NCBI GenBank assembly: GCA_024516035.1
Contig: CM044955.1
Coordinates: 53,022,948 to 53,086,947 of the forward strand
DNA length: 64,000 bases
DNA from: Bactericera cockerelli
Lineage: Eukaryota > Arthropoda > Insecta > Hemiptera > Triozidae
Reading direction: 5' to 3'
Below, piece after piece: positions 1 to 9,757 of this stretch (position 1 is its first letter; each line of letters opens with the position of its first letter). The translations under genes and the position numbers were made by a program. Below the pieces are notes generated by a model, which was not told the origin of the DNA, made no database searches, and saw only the letters and a program-made list of their open reading frames with translations.

Positions 1-647
1 ACATTAATTGATTGATTTTTCCTCTTTTTTTACATATATTAAACATATTCAGAAAATCGCCTTATTTTTTTTCTTGAACCTCTAATTCTCAAGTCTATGG
101 ATCTTATGATTGAGAATTGGTTGTTCACCCAGACGAAGTTTTTCACCATACTGAAGGGCTTATTCCCGGGTGAGTCTTCACTATTATACAGCTCTAAACT
201 AGTTATCATCAATGGTTCGATACTTGCTTTCCATGCGGAAATTCCTGGGTTCGAACCCTAGGGCCGACAAAAATATGCATTGAAAATTTGGTTACAGTTG
301 TTTGTACGCGATAACTTCAGGTGCGGTCGTGTTGACCCAGCACCTCAATGGGAAGTATTGTGTCATTTCTGGTCCATCAGAGGAGAGGCATACTACGGGA
401 TGGGCAAGCTACAACACAGAACACAAACCATCTACAGTAGCTCTTGTTTCATGGCTAAGTTATAGAAAAGGCTGTGAAACAGTCATCTTTAAAATAAAAT
501 AATAAAATCATGCGAGTATTTTCACATTCACTCATATCAAGGGTTTTATTTTAACCTCTTTAGTTTATTTTAATGTTCCCCGATAAGTGCGGAAACACAA
601 CGGAGCCCTAGACCCTAGGCTAGACCCAGAATGATCTAATCATGTAA
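1..647. other. Gene-free stretch with a tRNA-like B box
   Basis: No coding region is supported; the two short overlapping reading frames around 280-500 have no recognisable protein features. A tRNA-like B box (GGGTTCGAACCC) lies at about 248-259, preceded by tRNA-like sequence from about 205, so a decayed tRNA-derived SINE is likely here. The rest is unassigned AT-rich sequence. Confidence 0.4.
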
Positions 648-800
648 TTTTTTTTTTTTTTTATTTTTATTTATTTTACACTTTATTAATAGGACATATC
701 ATATACAATACAAATAATTACAAATTAAAATACAATATAATATAAGACAAAAATAAAGAAAAAATAAATAAATATATACATAATAATGTCCTAAGTAAAT
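648..800 (-). mobile_element. LINE-type 3' tail fragment
   Basis: Read on the - strand this ends in AATAAAGTGTAAAATAAATA followed by an A-tract, as in a non-LTR retrotransposon 3' end. A closely similar segment is at 36023-36185 (-), and a related one at 34135-34305 (+). No coding part remains. The family is not identified, and only shared 3' sequence supports the call. Confidence 0.5.
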
Positions 801-818
801 ATATGTCCGAACTACATA

Positions 819-1723
819 TCTAGGTGTAGGGACCAGGGTCTAGGTGTAGGGACTAGGGTCTAGGTGTAGGGACTAGTGTCTAGGTGTAGGGACTAGGGTC
901 TAGATGTAGGGACTAGGGTCTAGATGTAGGGACTAGTGTCTAGGTGTAGGGATTGGTTCTAGGTGTAGGGACTAGTGTCTAGGTGTAGGGACTAGTGTCT
1001 AGGGGTAGGGACTAGTGTCTAGGTGTAGGGACTAGTGTCTAGGTGTAGGGACTAGTGTCTAGGTGTAGGTACTAGTGTCTAGGTGTAGGGACTAGTGTCT
1101 AGGTGTAGGGACTAGTGTCTAGGGGTAGGGACTAGTGTCTAGGTGTAGGTACTAGTGTCTAGGTGTAGGGACTAGTGTCTAGGTGTAGGGACTAGGGTCT
1201 AGGTGTAGGGACTAGTGTCTAGGTGTAGGGACTAGAGTCTAGGTGTAGGGACTAGTGTCTAGGTGTAGGGACTAGTGTCTAGGTGTAGGGACTAGTGTCT
1301 AGGTGTAGGGACTAGTGTCTAGGTGTAGGGACTAGGGTCTAGGTGTAGGGACTAATGTCTAGGTGTAGGGACTAGTGTCTAGGTGTAGGGACTAGTGTCT
1401 AGGTGTAGGGACTAGGATCTAGTCGTAGGGACTAGGGTCTAGGTGTAGGGACTAGTGTCTTGGTGTAGGGACTAGTGTCTAGGTGTAGGGACTAGGGTCT
1501 AGGTGTAGGTACTAGTGTCTAGGTGTAGGGACTAGTGTCTAGGTGTAGGGACTAGTGTCTAGGTGTAGGGACTAGTGTCTAGGTGTAGGTACTAGTGTCT
1601 AGGTGTAGGGACTAGTGTCTAGGTGTAGGGACTAGTGTCTAGGTGTAGGGACTAGTGTCTAGGTGTAGGGACTAGTGTCTAGGTGTAGGGACTAGTGTCT
1701 AGGTGTAGGGACTAGGGTCTAGG
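819..1723. repeat. 20-bp minisatellite, about 45 copies
   Basis: The array repeats CTAGGTGTAGGGACTAGTGT, so each 60-base line holds three units. Copies differ by single substitutions (ACTAGGG or ACTAGTG, GGGG or GGTG, TAGGT for TAGGG). CTAG occurs twice per unit. The left end is less homogeneous, with ACTAGGG variants, and the middle is nearly uniform. It lies about 420 bp upstream of the Drp1 exon, so it is probably intronic to that gene. Confidence 0.97.
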
Positions 1724-1894
1724 ACCCGGGGCCTCGGTGTGGCCGCCTACTAAGATGAAAATTTGTGGGGATTTGCGATTTAAGTGCTGCCATTTCAGCA
1801 TTTTGTACTATCGGTTCTGAATATCATTGGCGTGACACTCAGTCCCGCCCTTATTAGTACTCCCCATATTTGGAATTTGAACAAAAAAAATATC

Positions 1895-2075
1895 AAGTCC
1901 CCGTGGCAGAGTGAGTTAGCGCGCTAGGCATTGCACGCATGGTGACCTGGGTTCGATTCCCAGCGGGGCAGGAATTTTTCTGCTCTGCACTTGGATGTTC
2001 GGGGTCCACTCAGGAAGGAAAAATGAGTAGTTATTTGTATGAGTAACGACCAGTGGCGGCATTACCAGAGTAAAA
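1895..2075 (+). mobile_element. tRNA-derived SINE, family A
   Basis: A tRNA-like head has an A-box-like part (GTGGCAGAGTGAGTTAGCGC) and a B box (GGTTCGATTCCCAGC) at about 1950-1964. An unrelated body follows (TTGGATGTTCGGGGTCCACT, then CAGTGGCGGCATTACCAGAG) and an A-rich end. A full reverse copy is at 32985-33177, and partial copies are near 13830, 26310 and 30920. It inserted directly upstream of the Drp1 terminal exon acceptor. Confidence 0.85.
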
Positions 2076-2146
2076 AAAAGTTGAGCTATAAAAAAGAAAG
2101 TATTATTTAATAACCAAAACATTTTGGTTTCCTAACTCTCCCCCAG

Positions 2147-2676
2147 GCAACCGCTCGAGCTGGATGCAGTTCCCGAACATTCTCTCCCAGCGCTCGGCTG
2201 CGGGGGCTCCGTCCAGCAACAAGGAGAACGACGGCTCGGGGGGCTCCGTCCACAGTGCCGACAGCTCCGTCACCTCCCACCCCCACCACCACCTCCCCCA
2301 GAATGTCCTCAGCCCCCAGAAGCCCGTCAACTTCCTGCCCAGCATCCCCGCCACCTCCTCCTCCCGCACCCTCTCCGAGAAGGAGAAGCGAGACTGTGAC
2401 GTCATCGAGCGACTCATCAAGTCCTACTTCTACATCGTGCGCAAGAGCATCCAGGACACGGTGCCCAAGGCCATCATGCATTTCCTCGTCAACTTCGTCA
2501 AGGACCAGCTCCAGTCAGAGCTGGTGACTCATCTCTACAAGGCAGACAGCGCGTCTGAGCTCCTGAATGAGTCGGAGTGGGTCGCCCAGAGACGCAAGGA
2601 GGCGAGCGACATGCTCAAGGCCCTGCAGCGGGCGAACCTCATCATCACGGAGATTCGCGAGACGAGGATGTGGTGA
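2147..2676 (+). CDS. Drp1: Dynamin-related protein 1 (Drp1), terminal coding exon
   Basis: This exon encodes the C-terminus of Drp1, the cytosolic dynamin GTPase that assembles on mitochondria and peroxisomes and constricts them. A pyrimidine-rich acceptor ends CCCCCAG at 2146; two bases complete a codon carried over from the previous exon, and the frame is open to TGA at 2674-2676. The first 75 or so residues are a Ser/Pro/His-rich linker matching the variable B region. The remaining 100 or so form the GTPase effector domain, with [33 protein letters not shown] and AQRRKEA, ending in IRETRMW, close to the usual animal Drp1 ending. The GTPase, middle and stalk exons are not in the window and should lie upstream. 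Identity of family is seen directly from these conserved blocks. Confidence 0.95.
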
Positions 2677-3460
2677 GATAGTTTGGTGAGTGAGCCTCCA
2701 CCACCGGTGAGTGTGGTGAGACCGTGAACGTATTCATCGGTGAGCTGTTAGAGATTAGAAAGTTGTGAGATTCCACCGATGTGTTGTTAGTCGTGGAGAT
2801 GACGCACGTACCCATTGCTGAGTTGTTGGACCGTAAGAGCTTGAAGAAAGTCGTGAGTGAGATTCCATCGGTGAGTTAGTTTGGTGAGACCGTATGCGTT
2901 TTTACCGCTGGTATAGACCGATTGTGGAGCATTCATTCTAGTGCGATTAAGAGCTTTTAGATATCAGAAAATTTTGAGTGAGATTAACACTTGTATTAAT
3001 TTAACGCTGCGATGAAAAAATAATAATATGTATTGATAAAAAAAATGATATTGGGTCCTTTGCTCAAACCATATTATAGGATTTGTAAAATTGATGACAG
3101 AGTTGAAAGTTGAAAATTGCGGTTTAGATATGAGTCAAACTCAATTACTGACCCAAGTATTTTCTCCAAAGATCAACCATCTCATGATAACCAGAAATTC
3201 TCGTACTACAGCATTACCCTGGTACCTACAGTGTTTGCAATTGTAAATTTCTTCCTTGTTAAAACACCTTAGATGCTTGCCAAATTATACGCCAGTATAT
3301 TTTTATAACACAAAGACTTCATTCAATGAATTTGTGAAGGGGAATGAGCTCGCAATGCTGGCTGCATTCCCCCTCTAAATGGCCAGGCTTAGACGCTGGA
3401 TGCTGCTCTCCCATCTCCAGTCTCTTCAACTAATTTTTTTCCCAATTCCTGAATAAATTT
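2677..3460 (+). other. Probable Drp1 3' UTR with poly(A) signal
   Basis: From the Drp1 stop codon to an AATAAA at 3452-3457 there is no open frame. The first 250 bases contain degenerate repeats of the type GGTGAGNNNGTGAGACCG (2680-2895), apparently a decayed short tandem repeat. The 3' UTR extent is inferred only from the poly(A) signal. Confidence 0.4.
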
Positions 3461-3517
3461 ATTTGATTCCTTTAATGAAATCGCAGAATTTCTAGTCACT
3501 TATTGAAATCCAAAAAC

Positions 3518-3898
3518 ATGTCGTTCGCCGTCGTGAAATTCAACGAAACAGACGCCGAACTTTACGTGAATCTCAGATCTCGGGCGCGATCCATCTACGA
3601 CTTCCTGGAAGCCACCTACGCTGTGCCGGCCGAGAAGCGTCTGGATCTGTGCGATAAGAACGGCAAACTGGTCAACCTGGGCAATGAGCCGGACGGCTCC
3701 TACGGCTATGAGTTCCTCGAGGAGGACCTGTACTTTGTGGTCTTCCTGGAGGTGGAGGGAGACCAGTACGGGAGTGTGGAGATTGGGAGCATGAGGAACA
3801 AGGCGGAGGTGCTGGCGGGGATTCTGAAGCAGACGCGGCAAGTGGAGAAGACCAAGTCCATGGCGGCCAACTCCAAGAGGAAGAGTTTTATTCGGTAG
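3518..3898 (+). CDS. CXorf65-like protein
   Basis: The 126-residue ORF begins at ATG 3518 and ends at TAG 3898, apparently as a single exon. The GC-rich, codon-structured composition differs sharply from the AT-rich surroundings, which supports a real gene. Residues 1-80 resemble the N-terminal domain of the CXorf65 family (function unknown): a beta-strand start (FAVVKFN), then a helix (SIYDFLEATY), the family signature RLDLCDKNGKLVNL, and YGYEFLEEDLYFVVFLE. The C-terminal tail is basic (QVEKTKSMAANSKRKSFIR). It is shorter than the vertebrate protein, lacking the long basic C-terminal tail. It lies 841 bp downstream of Drp1 on the same strand. Family assignment is by recalled pattern; the ubiquitin-like fold is inference. 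Confidence 0.65.
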   Translation: MSFAVVKFNETDAELYVNLRSRARSIYDFLEATYAVPAEKRLDLCDKNGKLVNLGNEPDGSYGYEFLEEDLYFVVFLEVEGDQYGSVEIGSMRNKAEVLAGILKQTRQVEKTKSMAANSKRKSFIR

Positions 3899-3956
3899 AT
3901 TGTGTGATTGGCAATTCCAAGAGGAAGAGTTTTATTCGGTAGATTGTGTGATTGGC
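3869..3956 (+). repeat. 44-bp tandem duplication over the CXorf65-like stop codon
   Basis: The last 10 codons and stop of the CXorf65-like gene, plus 14 downstream bases, are duplicated in tandem (3869-3912 and 3913-3956) with one visible mismatch (AACTCC versus AATTCC). The second copy lies after the first stop and is not translated. Confidence 0.95.
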
Positions 3957-3962
3957 TGGTCA

Positions 3963-4218
3963 TCTCTATATATAAAACAGAAAAAAGGACTACCTACCTA
4001 CCTATGTTTGTTTGTTTGTTTGTTTGTTTGTCCGGAGTTGTTTAGCCAAAACGGTAAGAGATAGCGAAAAATGTCTCAGAATTGACCCCCCCAAAACCAT
4101 TATCGCTTTGTCCAGAAAAATTATAAAAAGTTCAAAAAGGCATTGCTGTCCAGCAGTACGGCCATGCCTTAGTAAATTTGAAATTTAGTCCCGTTGCAAA
4201 GCACGGGCAAACGGCTAG
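3963..4218 (+). mobile_element. Short non-autonomous Helitron
   Basis: The 5' end is TCTCTATATATAAAAC, matching the TC start of Helitrons. The 3' end carries a hairpin (CCCGT, loop, ACGGG at about 4189-4207) a few bases before the terminal CTAG (4215-4218). The element sits between A (3962) and T (4219), the known Helitron target, and has no inverted ends or target duplication. It holds a short (GTTT)n run and no coding capacity. A related 3' end in opposite orientation is at 18802-18890. It lies 65 bp after the CXorf65-like stop. Confidence 0.8.
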
Positions 4219-4219
4219 T

Positions 4220-5177
4220 GTGAGATAACTTGCAGCTGAGAAGTTTTTTTTTTTTCAACGTTATTTCATTTGCTGATATCATTATAAACATTCTATGAAA
4301 TTTATATTTAATCAACAGATTGACATCATTATGAAGAAGAAATAATGGTATACATATCAACAGTAGATCACTGGTAGTCCAGCTCCATTTTCATAAGGTA
4401 GACTCCTTACAGTTTTTCTCGTACCTCTGAGTCTAAGAAGTTGAAAACGACTTCTCCTAGCAGCTGAGAAGTTGAAAACGACACTTTTGAGTACGAAGAG
4501 AAAGATGACGGAATGAAATCATGTGACGTAATTTGGAGCTGAGATCTGCTGAGGTAGTTTGCACTGTTGTAAAGTCGCGGTATTTTGGCTTACTGTTTAC
4601 AAAAAAGCGTTAGGGCTCGTTTGTCTCCGTTACACAGACTGATAAATTTTTGACTACCGCTAATAAGTCTAATCGAACAGCTCTAATAAGCTGATTAGTG
4701 TTAGTCAAAGATTTATCACCCAGTTTAATTTACATATTTGTTTTGATGTAATTATTACAATATATAACCCTGTTACTGTAATTCATAAACCCATTGAGGC
4801 TTTTAGCAAACCCTAGTAATTAATTATCCGAAAGAGATAACTGGATATCGTAGTCAAGCCCATTGAATATAAGCTTCTAACGCGTTAATGTTATATTTTT
4901 TTTGGAAAATTGCCACCGTTTTCGAAGATTCTCTTTCCTTTCATGTATTTAATGTAGTGTAGTAAAAGATGTGACTTAACAGCAAAAATTTAAAGTGTAG
5001 GAAATTATATTTTATATTTGTTTATCCATAAGAATGAGACTTTTTAAAAGTTGAAAATCAATTTATGTTTATGCATTTCTCTTGGAATCATTTGTAACAA
5101 CAACATTTATGTAGATGTAGATCGGGGAAAAAACATGAAACACTCATTTCCTATTTAGGCGTTTAACAATTCTCTTT
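4220..5177. other. Gene-free AT-rich stretch
   Basis: No ORF with protein character is seen. Short direct repeats occur at about 4437-4480 (AGAAGTTGAAAACGAC twice). An imperfect inverted pair around 4634-4715 (ACTGATAAATTTTTGACTAC and CTAATCAGCTTA-type) suggests a small decayed foldback element. Confidence 0.3.
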
Positions 5178-6155
5178 CAGGTGTGGGTCATTTTCATTTA
5201 TCTTGGGCAATTGGATTTTTTCAAGTCATGAACGTTACCTTTTTCCTAAACAATTTTTAGGCTCAGAAGACTAAGACAAATACCTTTTAGCAAAAGCTTT
5301 CATTTAGAATATTTCTAGCAGCTACCTCTTCACACAAAATTACAAAAACTTAACGAACCAGGTACTGTTCATGACCACGGGTAACGTTCATGACGGTAAC
5401 GTTCATGAGTAACACGCCACTAAAACAATCTTTTCTCAATAAAAGAATATTCACTTTACAAAAAAAAATATTTGATTGGAAAGAGGACATGCAGAAGAAT
5501 TAAAGAAATACATTATATATTAAAGAATCATTACAATTTATTTAAAAAACCGCGTAACGTTCTTGTCAAAAAAAATTAGACCAACCATTGTCCCTCACTG
5601 TACTGCATCCAACATCCAACTGACAGGAAATTTCAAAACAAAAACAATGTCATCTGTAAGAAGCAAAATGGCGGCAGCTGCTAGCTTCTCATTCTAAGGG
5701 TTTTTCAAAATGGTTTACATTTTTATGGGGGTTACATTCATGACGGAGATTTTTTTTTCTTCGTAGGGACACAACTTTACACGTCTGTAGAATGAGGTGA
5801 ACATTATTATTTTTATGAAAACTAATGGTCACATCCTAAATAAACTGTATTTTTCTCATTTATATTGGATTTTGGTGAAAATAATGGGGAGAAATGCATT
5901 TTTTTCTATCAGACACAGTAAAATCTTAGACTAAGGGACACCTAAAATATCATGAACGTTACTTACATAACTGGCAATTTTGAGTCTCCACATTAGTTTA
6001 GAAGACAATTTATTATTGTAATTTATAAAAAAAATTGTTTCCTATGTGATCAAATAGATTTAAGTCATATATCCCTATTATTTTCACATTTATTAAAGGA
6101 GAAAGGTTGCGGACTTGATATGCCCAAGATAAATGAAAATGACCCGTGTCTTAAA
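5178..6155. mobile_element. DNA element with about 30-bp inverted ends
   Basis: The left end (GGGTCATTTTCATTTATCTT at about 5186) reappears inverted at about 6121-6150 (AAGATAAATGAAAATGACCC), bounding roughly 970 bp. The inside lacks a transposase ORF. It contains several copies of GTAACGTTCATGA or its complement (near 5227, 5365, 5390, 5396, 5558 and 5951). The superfamily is not identified, and no clear target duplication is seen. Confidence 0.65.
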
Positions 6156-7415
6156 CAAAAATTTAATTTTTCATTTTTTTCAATTTGAATAGTTTTTTTT
6201 GCGGTTGAAAACCCCATTACATTTTTTTAAGACTTGAAAGTAGTGAAGAAGTCAAGACAAGAGTTGGATTTTGTTTCGTCGAAAATCGCGAGACAAGACA
6301 TGGCCTTGTCTTGTCTCGAAGATTTTGAGAAAATTGTTTTTCTCTACAACAAAAAAATTAGTTTCGTGAAAAAAGAATTATTCTTTCTTGAACCGAGACT
6401 TGGAATTTCTGAAAATCAAGAATTTTGAGACATTTCAGACATGTTCATTAATTTTGTACAGGTCCAAAATGTTTTTCTTTTCCTCCCGCTTTATCCCTCG
6501 TAGTTTTTTACTGTTATTAGTAACTATTCCCTTTTCCCTATTAATAGGTACTGTATTTTTCCCAAGAAATCAAAGGATTTAATTTAAGTCCGATATTTCC
6601 TCACTATGCAAAATCAGCTTGGGAAAAATACATCACCTAAAGTAGCTTTGTGCCCCCTTAGTATCATAAATAATACAAAATAAAAACAATGTATGTAAAA
6701 GACCAATACTATTCAATACATGATTATTAATACGAAATGATCAATTTTATTATTGGTAAATACAATACAATTACAAAACATTTCAAAAATATTGTGCTTA
6801 CATCAATATTTTATGTAATCCTAACAAATGACGAAATAATACTGCAAAAAAATCAAGTGACTTTTGAACATTCTAAAATATGTTACATTAATTATATCGA
6901 TAAGCAAAGTATCAGATGTTATCCTGTGATATTAAATAGCAATTGGATAAAGCCTCAATAATTTTTATAGGGACATAATGTATCTATTATTAAGGAATTT
7001 TTACCTTCAACAGTGACTATTAAAATAGTTCATTTAAGCCTGGAAAGTTTTGTACCATTTCAAAAATGAACAGTAATGACGTGATTTTGTTCTTAAATAC
7101 TACTCGTACATGGTGGGCTCTGCCCGTTAATTTGTTGACTTCTAAAATAATAGCAGATAAAATGAAACTAAAAATGTAAAACTTGGTATACTTTAATTGT
7201 AGGGGAAGTGCGCCAGGTAAAGTTCCACTTTAATTTAGTTCAATGAAACATTTCTCGCACCGTTAAATTTCTGCCCTATCCTTAGGGCAGAAATAACTTA
7301 GGGCGAAATTATAAATTAGTATTATAGTGGAAATAAGTTCTTTTTTATCCGAGGTACATATGTTGCGCTGTAGTTAGGATTAACTAAACGTTTAATGAAT
7401 CAGCCCTAACTTTGC
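6156..7415. other. Gene-free AT-rich stretch
   Basis: Only short, low-complexity reading frames are present. Around 6245-6330 there are repeated GACAAGAC/GTCTTGTC words related to the element at 7420-7655. At 7268-7310 there is a fragment of the GGGCGAAATTAATAGAC MITE family. Confidence 0.3.
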
Positions 7416-7419
7416 AACT

Positions 7420-7655
7420 TGTGATAGACTCGTGACGACACGTAACCTAGTCTAAGCTCAAGTCTCGACTAGACTAGACTGGACAAATTCCAAGTCTAGT
7501 CCATGTTTTTATTACGTGACGAAAATTTCTTTTTTCATGTGGTCTCGTAAAACAGTGGTTATTTGGAGACCAGACGGGTCCTTGTGCATGTCTCGTCACA
7601 TGATTTTAGATGAGACGAGACAAATCCAAGTCTCGTCTCGAGTCTATCACTACCC
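7420..7655. mobile_element. MITE-like element with GTGATAGACTCG inverted ends
   Basis: GTGATAGACTCG (7422) and CGAGTCTATCAC (ending at about 7651) form inverted ends around 230 bp rich in AGTCTCGTC/GACGAGAC words. No coding potential is seen. Similar GACGAGAC-rich remnants occur near 13780-13825 and 14300. Superfamily unknown. Confidence 0.55.
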
Positions 7656-8225
7656 CCTGTTGATCACTGTTTCAGCTATCTCACTTATTATGTTATAGCA
7701 CAACTCCTTGTAGTTACTTTGTATTGCTTATTCCTTGTCTAGCCCTAAAAAGCAGACAGTTGTAGTGTTTAGATAGTATTAAAAAAATCCTTGTAAAAAA
7801 TCCTAAAGTAGTTTGTAGTAATGAAATTACAACCAATGTATGTAATTTATTCTTGATATTGAAAAAATATAAATATAATATGTATTAAAAAAAAAAATGA
7901 ATCTGTCAAACTTCTTAAACAAACAAGCAAAATCTTACATCCTGTGTTTTGAATGATCTTTGATATTAAGACATAAAGTTGAAAAAATAATAGCACCAAA
8001 GCAACTGGTGAAATAATGGATTCACTGAAGTCCTACTCGGGCAGAATGATTTCATATTACAAATGATAAAAACTGATCCTTGGGATTTTGTTAACAAATA
8101 TGGCTTTGAAATGTGATGACCATGTTTTTAACGAATTCTAATTTTGCATTGAATTTACTACATCGCTTTACATTTTCGAAAAATATTATTATAGTAGCTT
8201 AAAAATAGATCAATACCTACCTCCT
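7656..8225. other. Gene-free AT-rich stretch
   Basis: No coding region, RNA gene or recognisable repeat was found here. Confidence 0.4.
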
Positions 8226-8226
8226 T

Positions 8227-8395
8227 AGTTAATTTATGGCCGGTTTGAGATGCGTCTGCTAGGTCCCGGCTGATGTAGATACTTGTCACGTGATCACTTT
8301 CCACAAATCACAGAGCTTCTAAGTGATCACGTGATCTTAAATCTACATTAGCCAGAAGCTGGCAGCCGCACCTTGACCCGGCCATTAGATCACAA
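8227..8395. mobile_element. Foldback MITE, GGCCGGGT family, copy 1
   Basis: The left arm starts ATGGCCGGTTTGAGATGCGT, and the right arm is its imperfect complement ending CACCTTGACCCGGCCATTAG. Inner parts also pair (ATGTAGAT and ATCTACAT; CACGTGATCACTT and AGTGATCACGTG), so nearly the whole element is a hairpin. Relatives are at 8426-8602 and 60745-60880. Confidence 0.85.
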
Positions 8396-8425
8396 GTGTT
8401 AAAGTAGTCAAAAGCTGACAAGACT

Positions 8426-8602
8426 TATGGCCGGGTCGAGATACTCATGCGGGCTACTGGCTCCGAGCAGGCAAGGACTTTCCACAAATCACAGGGCAGC
8501 ATTGAGTGGGTAGCACAGCATAGGATTCTCTATGGAGCTCTGTGATTGGTTGAAACTCCTGAGCCAGTAGCCAGCATGAGTATCTTGACCCGGCCTGCAT
8601 GT
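8426..8602. mobile_element. Foldback MITE, GGCCGGGT family, copy 2
   Basis: The ends are TTATGGCCGGGTCGAGATAC and its complement GTATCTTGACCCGGCC, and the next bases also pair (TCATGCGGGCTACTGGCTC with GAGCCAGTAGCCAGCATGA). The middle holds TTTCCACAAATCACAG and CTCTGTGATTGG as in copy 1. It lies 31 bp from copy 1. Confidence 0.85.
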
Positions 8603-8850
8603 TCAGTTGATTTTCAAAACTTTTTTACAATATTCCCTGCTACATTTATTATTTGTTTCATTTGAAAAATATTTCCTTTGCGTTGAAAATAAATGTTTGA
8701 GTCTTTTGTTTTAAAAAAGACTTTCTATTAAATAATATTGTTTTATTTGTCTTTTTCTTTGAATGGTTATCACTGTTAAGTTATGGTCATTGATGTAGGA
8801 CATGTCAATGTGTACTCTCTTATTCTTATTTTTTGGAGAGGCTTAGGAGA

Positions 8851-9121
8851 AGCCAGCGTCGATGGCATGTTGAATACACCGGTTCCCTTCAGAACACCGA
8901 AGTTAAGCGACATCCAGCGAGGTTAAGACTTGGATGGGTGACCATTCAAATTCTAATTCTCGTGACGCTGGCTTTTCCGGCCCCACTCAGGCTGGGTGAG
9001 GTCAATGTGAGTAGCAGGTTTGTGAGTTTCCTGCGAATGGAGGGTAAAACCCCCGTCGTGATATGACCATGGCAGTTGAAAGCGACGTTAAACCCCAATT
9101 AAAAAAAAAAAAAAAAAAAAA
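8851..9121 (+). mobile_element. 5S-rRNA-derived SINE (SINE3 type)
   Basis: The head matches 5S rRNA: GTTGAATACACCGG, then ACACCGAAGTTAAGCGACAT and ACTTGGATGGGTGACC, which covers the internal pol III promoter region of 5S genes. The body (CTCAGGCTGGGTGAGGTCAA, GCGAATGGAGGGTAAAACCC) is shared with tRNA-headed SINEs in this window. It ends in an A-tract. A 12-bp target duplication AGGCTTAGGAGA flanks it (8839-8850 and 9122-9133). Other 5S-headed copies are degenerate at 14928-15010 and 37755-37905, and reversed at 58590-58830. Confidence 0.95.
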
Positions 9122-9133
9122 AGGCTTAGGAGA

Positions 9134-9613
9134 AAAATCTTTAAAAGACACCCGGAAACCATGGGGGGTAGGATTTCCACCCACTAAAAAACCTAGGCCT
9201 CTCTGGAGAAGATGATGCACCCGGAACCGTTTAACAACATTACTTCAGGTGCATTATCTTTTAAGGCTCACCATGGCACAACGTCATGGGGCGCACTCTC
9301 TCATCTCTTTCCTTCTTTTTCATTACTGCCCTTATAAAATTTACAATTTTTTCTCTTATTCTTACTTTTTTATTTTTACAATTCAATACACATTAATACA
9401 GCACACATTATGAGTGTTATAGCAGGTATTAAAAAACTCCACTCCACGTAAAAGAAAAAAAAATGGTACGAAAAACTCTTGTTTACATTTAATGTTAATT
9501 TAAATGGGAGCAATAATGAGAAATATAAAAATACTGTTGAATAACGGCGCGAACGACCTGCTCCAGCAGAGTTATAAAGCGCCTAAATGAAAAAAAAAGA
9601 ATAGAGCCAGCTT
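9134..9613. other. Gene-free stretch downstream of the zinc-finger gene
   Basis: No coding region. This is probably the 3' UTR and flank of the - strand zinc-finger gene whose stop codon is at 9614. On the - strand, AATAAA-like words are common but none is clearly a poly(A) signal. Confidence 0.3.
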
Positions 9614-9757
9614 TTACTTCCGAGTCTCCAGACCTTTGCAAACATTCTCATGCACCACTACACGGTCAGGGAAGAACTTGCGGCCACATTTGCCGCAGGG
9701 AACCAGCTGGGCCACATAGCTCTTGAATGCGGCCTCTCCCATAGCTTCGGTGTCAAT
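9614..9757 (-). CDS. ZNF474-like C2HC zinc-finger protein, last exon
   Basis: On the - strand, an acceptor ending in AG (9758-9759) is followed by 47 codons and TAA at 9614-9616. The peptide holds a complete C-x2-C-x11-H-x3-C finger (CGKCGRKFFPDRVVVHENVC). This acceptor keeps phase 0 with the upstream exon donor at 10438. A better pyrimidine-rich AG at 9769-9770 lies 11 bases upstream but would break the frame with that donor. The exon continues the protein described at 10438-10935. Confidence 0.8.
   Translation of the reverse strand: MDTEAMGEAAFKSYVAQLVPCGKCGRKFFPDRVVVHENVCKGLETRK

Noticed and set aside
819..1723. CRISPR array
   Set aside because: The 20-bp units are contiguous without unique spacers, and the DNA is eukaryotic.
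5178..6155. piggyBac assignment from nearby TTAA words
   Set aside because: TTAA is not adjacent to both TIR ends and the ends do not start with CCC.
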